A DNA stretch of 26,045 bases from an uncultured Flavobacteriales bacterium (GTDB taxonomy: Bacteria; Bacteroidota; Bacteroidia; Flavobacteriales; UBA1820): assembly GCA_938023515.1 (NCBI GenBank), contig CALJDR010000095.1, positions 1 through 26,045 on the forward strand. The letters run 5' to 3'. Below the pieces are notes generated by a model that saw only the letters and a list, made by a program, of their open reading frames with translations, was not told the origin of the DNA and searched no databases. Each line of letters begins with the position of its first letter. Positions within the stretch are counted from its first letter, which is position 1. Both the position numbers and the translations under genes were made by a program. Positions 1 to 6,651 of the stretch are shown here, in pieces.

Positions 1-47
1 GAGATGACGTCGAGTCTCGTGGGCTCGGAGATGTGTATAAGAGACAG
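1..47 (+). other. Illumina Nextera i7-side adapter (artefact)
   Basis: This is library adapter, not genome. Bases 1-5 match the end of the P7 oligo, 6-13 (GACGTCGA) sit where the 8-base i7 index belongs, and 14-47 match the Nextera read-2 adapter ending in the 19-base transposase mosaic end (29-47). From memory the index is the complement of Nextera N729. Genomic sequence starts at 48, so the left edge is a read end and not a biological boundary. Confidence 0.97.
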
Positions 48-67
48 CTCCTACGCGGAAAAATCAC

Positions 68-75
68 TAAATTTG
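68..75 (+). promoter_or_regulatory. Bacteroidota -7 element upstream of ffh
   Basis: TAAATTTG matches the TAnnTTTG -7 consensus of the Bacteroidota sigma factor. It lies 42 nt before the ffh ATG. The -33 element would fall at the adapter junction and cannot be assessed. Confidence 0.5.
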
Positions 76-117
76 CCTCATTAAAAACAATTATTGCATT
101 AATTACCCCGAAAACAT

Positions 118-1452
118 ATGTTCGAGAGTTTAAGCGAGAAACTGGATCGCGCCCTGCAAGTCGTCAAGGGCGACCACCGCATCAGTGAGATCAAGATAGC
201 CGAAACGGCCAAGGAAATCCGCCGCGTACTGGTGGATGCCGACGTGAACTACAAGATAGCCAAAGAGTTCACCGACCGCGTGAAGGAAAAAGCCATCGGC
301 CAGAAAGTACATACTTCCCTCAACCCCCGCCAGGTATTCATCAAGATCGTCAAGGACGAACTGACAGAACTGATGGGTGGCGGAGCGAGCGACATCAGCC
401 TGGAAGGCAAACCGGCCGTCATCCTTATCGCCGGACTTCAGGGTTCCGGTAAAACGACTTTCTCCGGGAAACTGGCCCTGCACCTGAAGAGCAAAAAGAA
501 CCGCAAGGTATTGCTCGTTGCCGGCGACGTATACCGTCCGGCGGCCATCGACCAGTTGAAAGTACTGGCCGAGGGCATAGGCGTGGAAGTATACACCGAA
601 GAAGGCAATAAAAACCCGGTACAGATCGCGGAGAATGCCATCAAATACGCCCGCGAACATTCGCTGGATACGGTCATCGTCGACACGGCGGGCCGTCTGG
701 CGGTAGACCAGGAGATGATGGACGAAATATCCCGCGTCCATGTGGCTGTCAAGCCTTCGGAAACGCTGTTCGTAGTGGACTCCATGACCGGACAGGACGC
801 GGTGAACACCGCCAAAGCGTTCAACGACCGGCTGAACTTCGACGGCGTAGTGCTGACCAAACTGGACGGCGATACCCGCGGCGGTGCGGCATTATCCATT
901 AAAGCCACGGTCGAAAAACCGATCAAATTCTCCTCTACGGGCGAAAAAATGGAAGCGCTGGAGGTCTTCCATCCCGAACGTCTGGCCGACCGCATCATGG
1001 GCATGGGCGATATCGTCTCCCTGGTGGAAAAGGTTAATGCCCAGTACGACGAGGCCAAAGCCAAGGAACTGGAGCGCAAATTCCGCAAAAACCAGTTCGG
1101 ATTCGACGACTTTTTGGGACAGATCGCCCAGATCAAGAAAATGGGCAATATGAAGGATATCCTGGGTATGCTCCCGGGCATGGGCAAGGCCATCAAGGAC
1201 GTGGACATCCCGGACGATGCGTTCAAACACGTGGAGGCCATCATACAGTCCATGACCCCCGAAGAACGGCGCAACCCCGACCTGATCAACGGGTCGCGGA
1301 AAATCCGTATCGCCCGCGGCGCGGGCCGCACGGTGGACGAAGTGAACCGCCTGATGAAACAGTTCGAAGACATGAAAAAGATGATGAAAATGATGCAGGG
1401 CGGCGGCGGTGGCGCTATGGCCAAAATGATGGGCATGGGCGGACGCCGATAG
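118..1452 (+). CDS. ffh: Signal recognition particle protein Ffh (SRP54)
   Basis: This is the GTPase of the signal recognition particle. It binds 4.5S RNA and the hydrophobic signals of nascent chains, and delivers ribosomes to the receptor FtsY at the inner membrane. The 444 residues are full length for the family. An N domain (about 1-85) precedes a G domain with the P-loop GLQGSGKTT at 106-114, DTAGR at 189-193 and TKLDGDTRGG at 247-256. The M domain (about 325-430) contains NMKDILGMLPGMGK and ends in a Met/Gly-rich tail. The ATG at 118 gives the conserved start MFESLSEKLD. folD follows after 55 nt with no terminator between, so the two are probably co-transcribed. The identification is secure. 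Confidence 0.98.
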   Translation: MFESLSEKLDRALQVVKGDHRISEIKIAETAKEIRRVLVDADVNYKIAKEFTDRVKEKAIGQKVHTSLNPRQVFIKIVKDELTELMGGGASDISLEGKPAVILIAGLQGSGKTTFSGKLALHLKSKKNRKVLLVAGDVYRPAAIDQLKVLAEGIGVEVYTEEGNKNPVQIAENAIKYAREHSLDTVIVDTAGRLAVDQEMMDEISRVHVAVKPSETLFVVDSMTGQDAVNTAKAFNDRLNFDGVVLTKLDGDTRGGAALSIKATVEKPIKFSSTGEKMEALEVFHPERLADRIMGMGDIVSLVEKVNAQYDEAKAKELERKFRKNQFGFDDFLGQIAQIKKMGNMKDILGMLPGMGKAIKDVDIPDDAFKHVEAIIQSMTPEERRNPDLINGSRKIRIARGAGRTVDEVNRLMKQFEDMKKMMKMMQGGGGGAMAKMMGMGGRR

Positions 1453-1507
1453 ACGGCCCCCTTCAGAAAATCGATCACCGAAAAAACAATAAAAACAACA
1501 CGTATCA

Positions 1508-2401
1508 ATGGAAATACTCGACGGGAAAAAGACATCGGCCGAGGTCCGGGAAGACCTGCGGCGCGAAGTGGAAAAACTCAAAGCGCAGGGCCATCGCCCT
1601 CCGCACCTGGCGGCCATTCTGGTAGGCGACAACGGCGCCAGCATCACCTATGTGAACGCGAAAGTAAAGGCCTGCGAGGAAATCGGTTTTCAGTCCTCCC
1701 TGATAAAATATCCGGCGGAAATCTCCCAACAAGAATTGTTGGACAAAATAGACGAACTGAACGAAGACCCTGCCGTGGACGGCTTTATCGTACAGCTCCC
1801 CCTGCCCGCGCACATCGATGAAAAACTCGTGACCGAGAGCATCCTCCCGGAGAAGGATGTGGACGGCTTCCATCCGGTAAATATGGGGCGCCTGGCGATG
1901 GGACAACCCACTCTGGTACCCGCTACCCCGGCCGGCATCATCGAATTGCTGCACCGTTACGGGATCAAGACCGTCGGCAAACGGGCCGTAGTAGTAGGCC
2001 GCAGCAATATCGTCGGTATCCCCGTTTCCCTGCTGCTGGCCGGGAAATACCCCACCGGCAACTGCACGGTGACCATCTGCCACTCCCGCACAGAAAACCT
2101 CCCCGAGATCACCCGCGAGGCAGACATCCTGGTGGCCGCCATCGGCGCTCCGCATTTCATCAAAGGGGACATGGTTAAAGATGGTGCCGTAGTGGTCGAC
2201 GTAGGCATCACCCGCAAACCGGACGCCTCGAAAAAATCCGGGTTCGCCCTTTATGGCGACGTGGATTATGAGGAGGCTGCCCCCAAATGCAGCTACATTA
2301 CCCCCGTTCCGGGCGGCGTAGGTCCGATGACTATCGCCATGCTGATGAAGAACACTCTGGCCGCCATGAAACTGCGCCGGGACAAAGAAACCAAAGAATA
2401 A
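1508..2401 (+). CDS. folD: Bifunctional methylenetetrahydrofolate dehydrogenase / methenyltetrahydrofolate cyclohydrolase FolD
   Basis: This cytoplasmic enzyme interconverts 5,10-methylene-, 5,10-methenyl- and 10-formyl-tetrahydrofolate using NADP, supplying one-carbon units for purines and formyl-Met. At 297 residues it has the normal length. The catalytic set is present: Tyr48 and Lys52 in YVNAK, Gln96 in VQLPLP and Asp119 in DVDGFHPVN. The Rossmann-type dinucleotide site is VVVGRSNIVGIP (161-172) and the C-terminal signature is PVPGGVGPMT. The family motif PCTPxGI reads PATPAGI here. The spacing of the key residues matches E. coli FolD as I remember it. It lies directly behind ffh and 48 nt before a serine hydrolase gene, all on one strand. 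The identification is secure. Confidence 0.97.
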   Translation: MEILDGKKTSAEVREDLRREVEKLKAQGHRPPHLAAILVGDNGASITYVNAKVKACEEIGFQSSLIKYPAEISQQELLDKIDELNEDPAVDGFIVQLPLPAHIDEKLVTESILPEKDVDGFHPVNMGRLAMGQPTLVPATPAGIIELLHRYGIKTVGKRAVVVGRSNIVGIPVSLLLAGKYPTGNCTVTICHSRTENLPEITREADILVAAIGAPHFIKGDMVKDGAVVVDVGITRKPDASKKSGFALYGDVDYEEAAPKCSYITPVPGGVGPMTIAMLMKNTLAAMKLRRDKETKE

Positions 2402-2449
2402 TAACCGGATTACATTCCCTTTCCAAAAATTCCGAACTGCCTACGCAGG

Positions 2450-3808
2450 ATGACCGCCCGGGAAATAAAAGACCTTATCACCGACTATTACAAGGCCCTG
2501 AAGTACAAAAAAGCTTTATGGGCGTGTGTAATAGTCTTTTTTGTGCTTATCCTGCATCCCTGGAACCGGGGTTCTTCTTCCGCAGGGGACTGGAATGTCC
2601 AGCCCGACCTGCGGGCCATTAATCAGAAGATCACCAATGCGGATTCCGACCTTCCCTCCACCGCCCGGATGGAGCAAATGATACTCAATTTCCTGCGCCA
2701 ATGGGGCATCAAAGGCGCATCGGTAGCCATCGCCAAGGACGGGCGGCTGGTCTATGCCAAAGGTTTCGGTTATGCCGATGTAGAAAAAGGGGAAAAAATG
2801 GACGTATACCACGTAATGCGCATCGCTTCGGTGTCCAAACTGATCACGGCGGCCGGCATCATGAAACTCCGCGAGCAAGGGTGCTTAAAACTCTCCGACC
2901 GAGTGTTCGGCCCCGACGGCATCCTTTCGGACAGCCTGTACGGTAAGGTGACCGACCGACGGATGAAAAATATCACCGTCGAACATCTCCTGCGCCACGA
3001 TGCGGGATTTTCCCTGAAGAACGGCGACCCGATGTTCTGCCCGCTGGACATCGCCCGGAAAATGGACGCTCCCTCGCCGCCCGATATGCAGACGATGATC
3101 CGTTTCGCCGTTTCGCGCGGGCTGGGCAATTCGCCCGGAGAGCGGTACTCGTACTCCAATCTGGGATACCTTATCCTGTCGGCTGTGATCGAGAAAGTTT
3201 CAGGCCGGGATTACGAAAGCTACATCAAGGAAAATATCCTGCGCCCGGCCGGGTGCTTCGACCTGCACATAGCCCGCAATTCCCCCGGGGAGAAATATCC
3301 GCACGAAGTCAGTTATTACGAACCGTCGAATGCCGAAAAGGTGCTTTCCTGCGACGGAAAAGGCCAGGAAGTCCTCAAATGCGAGGGAGGAAACGACGTA
3401 CGGGGCCTCCTGGGTGCAGGAGCCTGGGTCGCTTCGCCGGTGGAGATAGCCCGCATCGTATGCGCGATGGACGGCCGCAATGATGCCACGCCCGACATCC
3501 TGAAACATTCTTCGGTGGAATATATGACCAAAAGTGTCCGCGGACGAATGCCTATCGGCTGGATCAACACCTACGCGGCCGGCAACTGGACGCGCTCGGG
3601 TTCTTTTTCCGGAACTTCGGCGATGGTCAAACGCCAGAGAAACGGCTATACCTGGGTATTCATCACCAACAGCAGTTCCTGGACGGGTTCCAAATTCCCC
3701 AGGAAGATCGAGGAGCTAATGACCCGTGCCCTTTCCACGGTGAAAAGCTTCCCGTCCCGCGATATGTTTTCAGAGGATTATACCCCCGTAACATCCTCGG
3801 GAAAATAA
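2450..3808 (+). CDS. Membrane-anchored serine hydrolase, beta-lactamase/penicillin-binding-protein fold
   Basis: This 452-residue protein belongs to the class C beta-lactamase / DD-peptidase-like hydrolase family. Residues 20-37 form one hydrophobic segment after a short basic N-terminus, so it is predicted to be anchored in the inner membrane with the catalytic domain in the periplasm. The acylation motif SVSK puts the nucleophile at Ser127 and the base at Lys130. The second motif is YSN (Tyr235-x-Asn237) inside YSYSNLGY. The LLxHxxG signature appears as LLRHDAGF (180-187). The third motif is probably RSG at 382-384 in place of HTG or KTG. Substrates of this family range from peptidoglycan peptides to small esters and cannot be told from sequence. 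It follows folD by 48 nt and may be the last gene of the ffh-folD transcript. No terminator is visible after it. Confidence 0.88.
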   Translation: MTAREIKDLITDYYKALKYKKALWACVIVFFVLILHPWNRGSSSAGDWNVQPDLRAINQKITNADSDLPSTARMEQMILNFLRQWGIKGASVAIAKDGRLVYAKGFGYADVEKGEKMDVYHVMRIASVSKLITAAGIMKLREQGCLKLSDRVFGPDGILSDSLYGKVTDRRMKNITVEHLLRHDAGFSLKNGDPMFCPLDIARKMDAPSPPDMQTMIRFAVSRGLGNSPGERYSYSNLGYLILSAVIEKVSGRDYESYIKENILRPAGCFDLHIARNSPGEKYPHEVSYYEPSNAEKVLSCDGKGQEVLKCEGGNDVRGLLGAGAWVASPVEIARIVCAMDGRNDATPDILKHSSVEYMTKSVRGRMPIGWINTYAAGNWTRSGSFSGTSAMVKRQRNGYTWVFITNSSSWTGSKFPRKIEELMTRALSTVKSFPSRDMFSEDYTPVTSSGK

Positions 3809-3929
3809 AGAATCAGGGGAAAATTCAGCTCTGGAGTCCTTATTTAAAATAAAATCTGCACAAAACAGAAATAATCTATACAAAAACCGGCATCATTTTA
3901 CGCTTTGATAAAATTTGTTTATCCTTGCA

Positions 3930-3962
3930 GGTTTTCCGCTGAAAAGCGGGAACTGTAAAACC
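3930..3962 (+). promoter_or_regulatory. Stem-loop leader before the acyltransferase gene
   Basis: GGTTTT (3930-3935) pairs with AAAACC (3957-3962). Inside this, CCGCT (3936-3940) pairs with AGCGG (3945-3949) around a GAAA tetraloop, leaving a 7-nt bulge on the 3' side. The element ends 12 nt before the chosen ATG at 3975. An imperfect -7 box, TATCCTTG at 3920-3927, lies immediately upstream. The fold is read by eye and any regulatory role is inferred. Confidence 0.4.
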
Positions 3963-3974
3963 AGAAATTATCCT

Positions 3975-5135
3975 ATGCTAAAATCAGAAGTTCTTCCTAA
4001 CTCCAAACCCCACTACGAGATACTCGACGGATTGCGGGGAATCGCGGCCATCGTAGTAGTATGGTTCCACATCTTTGAGGCCTATGCGACCAGCCATTTA
4101 GATCAAAACATCAATCATGGCTACCTGGCCGTCGATTTTTTCTTTATTCTGTCCGGGTTTGTCATCGGTTACGCATACGACGACCGTTGGGGGAAAATGA
4201 AGATAAAAGACTTCCTCAAACGACGGGTCATCCGCCTGCATCCGATGGTCGTGATGGGCGCCCTGATAGGTGGTATCATGTTCTATTTCCAGGGCTGCTC
4301 CGTATGGGACGTATCGAAAGTGACCGTCCTGGCGGTGATCTTCGCCACTTTTATCAACGCCCTGCTGATCCCGGCCACTCCCGGCACCGAAATCCGGGGC
4401 GTAGGCGAGATGTATCCCTTGAATGGCCCGAGCTGGTCGCTGTTTTTTGAGTACATCGGCAATATCCTCTATGCCTTGTTCATCCGTAAGTTTTCCACCA
4501 AAATGCTGGCCCTGCTGGTTGGCATGGCGGGACTCGGATTGGCGGGGTTTGCCATACTGGGGCCGTACGGCGACATATGCGCCGGATTTTCGCTGACCGG
4601 GACAGAATTCACCGCGGGATTTTTGCGGATATTATTTTCTTTTTCGGCCGGATTGCTCCTTTTCCGCATTTTCAAGCCGGCTAAAGTAAAAGGCGCTTTC
4701 TGGATATGCAGCCTGTCGATCATCGTGCTGCTTTCCGTACCACGCTTAGGCGGGGCGGAACGTCTATGGATGAACGGATTGTACGACACGGTATGCTTTG
4801 CCGTATTTTTCCCCCTGCTGGTCTATCTCGGGGCCTCGGGAAAGACTACCGACAAATATACGACCCGGATATGCAAGTTCCTGGGGGAGATATCTTATCC
4901 GCTGTACATGGTGCACTACCCCTTCATTTACCTGTACTATGCCTGGGTAAAGAACGAAGACCTCACATTCAAAGAATCGCTGCCCGGTGCTTTGGCGGTT
5001 GTCATAGGAAGCATTATCCTGGCCTATCTCTGCCTGAAACTGTACGACATACCGGTGCGGAAATTCTTGTCCGACAGGTTCCTGAAGCAAAAAAACAAAA
5101 CGGCTACGGCCCAAAACGACCGTACCGCTTCTTAA
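3975..5135 (+). CDS. Acyltransferase 3 family membrane protein (OafA/YrhL-like)
   Basis: This polytopic inner-membrane protein belongs to the acyltransferase-3 family, which moves acetyl or other acyl groups onto surface sugars such as O-antigen, capsule or peptidoglycan. The 386 residues contain about ten hydrophobic helices. The family signature is at the start: DGLRGIAAIVVVWFH, with Arg21 and His32 in the R-X10-H arrangement. It is followed by DFFFILSGFVIGY and, later, PSWSLFFEY and YPLYMVHYPF. The reading frame is open from 3915, but the segment before 3975 overlaps the hairpin leader and has no family similarity that I recognise, so I use the ATG at 3975. It stands alone, with a bidirectional terminator behind it. 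The acyl acceptor is unknown, because no polysaccharide cluster is adjacent. Confidence 0.9.
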   Translation: MLKSEVLPNSKPHYEILDGLRGIAAIVVVWFHIFEAYATSHLDQNINHGYLAVDFFFILSGFVIGYAYDDRWGKMKIKDFLKRRVIRLHPMVVMGALIGGIMFYFQGCSVWDVSKVTVLAVIFATFINALLIPATPGTEIRGVGEMYPLNGPSWSLFFEYIGNILYALFIRKFSTKMLALLVGMAGLGLAGFAILGPYGDICAGFSLTGTEFTAGFLRILFSFSAGLLLFRIFKPAKVKGAFWICSLSIIVLLSVPRLGGAERLWMNGLYDTVCFAVFFPLLVYLGASGKTTDKYTTRICKFLGEISYPLYMVHYPFIYLYYAWVKNEDLTFKESLPGALAVVIGSIILAYLCLKLYDIPVRKFLSDRFLKQKNKTATAQNDRTAS

Positions 5136-5143
5136 AGACCACC

Positions 5144-5177
5144 AAATATCATCAGTCGATCACCTCGACCGATATTT
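5144..5177 (+). repeat. Compound inverted repeat in the 3' region of the acyltransferase
   Basis: AAATATC (5144-5150) pairs with GATATTT (5171-5177). Nested inside, GTCGA (5155-5159) pairs with TCGAC (5165-5169) around TCACC. It lies between the stop codon and the main terminator, so the transcript would end in two hairpins in a row. Confidence 0.4.
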
Positions 5178-5186
5178 ACAGAAAAT

Positions 5187-5222
5187 AAAACAAGGGAAGA
5201 CAGATGTCTTCCCTTGTTTTTT
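5187..5222. terminator. Bidirectional terminator between convergent genes
   Basis: A 16-bp perfect inverted repeat (5187-5202 against 5205-5220) with core CAAGGGAAGACA. It is flanked by an A run on the left and a T run on the right, so it can end transcripts from both the acyltransferase (+) and the PepSY-TM gene (-). Confidence 0.9.
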
Positions 5223-5274
5223 CATGTAGATATAAAATGAAAAAAGCAGTGTTGTTCTTTTGAAATTTCACCCT

Positions 5275-5853
5275 TTACAGGAGCATGAACAGCAGGATAG
5301 GAATCGCTATCCCCAATACCAGCTCCACGCCTCCCCGTCCCCACAAGCCTTTCGGTCCTTTTATCATGATAAGCCCGGAAACGGTGATCACGATCAGGGC
5401 ACCGGCAAACACGTCCGAAAAGACGGTCCACGCCCGCGAAGGATTGTAGTGCAACCGGTTGAGCGCAGAAAAGAAAGGACGCTTGCGGATGGATTCATAT
5501 TTCGCCTCCCCGCTGTTCACGTTCACCACCAGCGACGAACCGCCCTTGAGGAACACTTTCATCGTATTTTGGTCGGGGAAATAATGCTTCGTATAATTTC
5601 CCTGTTCTTCCAGGGGGACAAGTAAATCCCGTACGAAGTCGTCCGTCCAACCGTCCTTTTGTCCGGGCAACGGGGCTGCAATGGTATATTCCTCCAGTTT
5701 TATGATATAGTCCGAATTGAAATCGCGCTTGTGGTTCAGGCATATGCCCGAAATAGCATATACGATCAGGGCGCCGGCAAAGAGGTAGGACAGGTCGCGG
5801 TGCAGCCAACGACTGATCTTCCTCACGCGGCTCATCGGGGATTTTTCACTCAT
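5275..5853 (-). CDS. PepSY-associated transmembrane protein
   Basis: This predicted inner-membrane protein of 192 residues is of the PepSY-TM type, a family often found near metal or siderophore uptake and membrane-reductase functions. It begins with the hallmark RKISRWLHRDLSYLFAGAL followed by a first membrane helix ending SGICLNHK. A soluble, periplasmic-looking middle segment of about 90 residues comes next. The second conserved helix-flanking motif NRLHYNPSRAWTVFSD follows, then a second helix and a third at the C-terminus. The open frame extends to 5871 only through a TTG. The ATG at 5853 (MSEKSP) is the better start, and the ATG at 5835 (MSRVRK) is an alternative. It is the second gene behind the Cys/His-rich lipoprotein, so the two probably act together. 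Family placement is good, but the exact reaction is unknown. Confidence 0.82.
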   Translation of the reverse strand: MSEKSPMSRVRKISRWLHRDLSYLFAGALIVYAISGICLNHKRDFNSDYIIKLEEYTIAAPLPGQKDGWTDDFVRDLLVPLEEQGNYTKHYFPDQNTMKVFLKGGSSLVVNVNSGEAKYESIRKRPFFSALNRLHYNPSRAWTVFSDVFAGALIVITVSGLIMIKGPKGLWGRGGVELVLGIAIPILLFMLL

Positions 5854-5876
5854 GGGTATCGGTGTATTCAAATAAA

Positions 5877-5909
5877 TCCGTCCCCCGATATTTCTACCCG
5901 GAGGACGGA
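5877..5909 (-). promoter_or_regulatory. Intercistronic hairpin with U-rich tail (possible attenuator)
   Basis: On the minus-strand transcript an 11-bp stem forms (UCCGUCCUCCG with CGGGGGACGGA, one G-U wobble, 11-nt loop). UUUAUUUG follows at once (5876-5869). It sits between the lipoprotein stop and the PepSY-TM start. It looks like a weak terminator or an RNA-stability element that lowers expression of the second gene. Confidence 0.5.
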
Positions 5910-5924
5910 AAAGCTATGAAAAGA

Positions 5925-6515
5925 TTATTTTATCTGATAATCCGAAGTTTCGGCATGGTAGAAAGAAAGGTATTCTTTCCCTTCTTTTGCCTTGCGGTCG
6001 GCTATCTTCCGGCGGTAATCGGCGATGCGCGCCTGGGCGGAAGCCGTAGCGGATTCCCCGCGGGCTTTCTGTTCTACCGAGCAACCGGCGGCTTCCTCGT
6101 CGTGGGATTTCTTTTCGGCGGCTTTAAGCTGTTCTTCCCATTTCAGCAGGTAAGCTTCGTCGATACGGTCCTCTACGATCGTGCCCCGGACAGCCACCAG
6201 ACTGTTCACCGCTTCTTTCTTGAAGCTTCCCAATTCTTTGGACGCCTCTACCCGGAGCATCTTGCTGTCGTCCGAGCCCATCAGGAATATCTTGCAAGCC
6301 CCGTGAGAGCAGATATGCGTGCATACGCCTTCAAAGACCACTTCCTTCCCCACCAGCGAATCGGCCTGGGCCAGCACATCGTCTATCGTGAGGGTATCGG
6401 TTACGACCTGAGCGGTTTGTGCTCCCGGCGCATCCGCCGAAGATCCTTTACATCCGGTGAAAAAAGACAGGCAGGCAAGCGAAAGAACGAGTGCTGCGAA
6501 TTTCCATGTTTTCAT
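5925..6515 (-). CDS. OB-fold-like lipoprotein with a CxHxCxHxxC cluster
   Basis: This 196-residue lipoprotein has signal sequence MKTWKFAALVLSLACLSFFT followed by lipobox GC, so Cys22 would be the lipidated residue. Residues 40-125 look like a small beta-barrel of the OB type (VGKEVVFEGV, LRVEASK, SLVAVRGTIVEDRI), resembling Bacteroidota lipoproteins whose core carries CTHxCxHG. Here that core is Cys65, His67, Cys69, His71 and Cys74 within ten residues, which strongly suggests metal or heme-type ligands. One more Cys is at 145. The C-terminal third is charged and helical (EEQLKAAEKK to RRKIADRKAK). It is the first gene of a two-gene unit with the PepSY-TM protein and has its own promoter at 6545-6575. 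The metal role is inferred and the ligand is unknown. Confidence 0.75.
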   Translation of the reverse strand: MKTWKFAALVLSLACLSFFTGCKGSSADAPGAQTAQVVTDTLTIDDVLAQADSLVGKEVVFEGVCTHICSHGACKIFLMGSDDSKMLRVEASKELGSFKKEAVNSLVAVRGTIVEDRIDEAYLLKWEEQLKAAEKKSHDEEAAGCSVEQKARGESATASAQARIADYRRKIADRKAKEGKEYLSFYHAETSDYQIK

Positions 6516-6544
6516 TCTGATTATCTGTTTTTGAGATTACCGGG

Positions 6545-6575
6545 CAAAAGTACCTTTCTCCCTCCGGCGGAACAA
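6545..6575 (-). promoter_or_regulatory. Bacteroidota promoter for the lipoprotein/PepSY-TM unit
   Basis: On the minus strand, TTG (6575-6573) is followed after exactly 20 nt by TACTTTTG (6552-6545), a full match to TAnnTTTG. Transcription should start near 6538, about 23 nt before the lipoprotein ATG. Confidence 0.65.
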
Positions 6576-6592
6576 TCCCTAATACCGGGTAA

Positions 6593-6638
6593 AAACAAAA
6601 GTTCCCGTCCCCACATGTGGGGACGGGAACTTTTGTTT
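6593..6638. terminator. Terminator: 46-nt perfect palindrome
   Basis: Two 23-nt arms are exactly complementary about the centre at 6615/6616, with core CGTCCCCACATGTGGGGACG and A/T-rich outer ends. On the minus strand it ends in a T-rich tract directly after the propeller lipoprotein stop. This uncouples that gene from the lipoprotein/PepSY-TM unit on the same strand. Confidence 0.9.
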
Positions 6639-6651
6639 GTATCGTTCCGGC

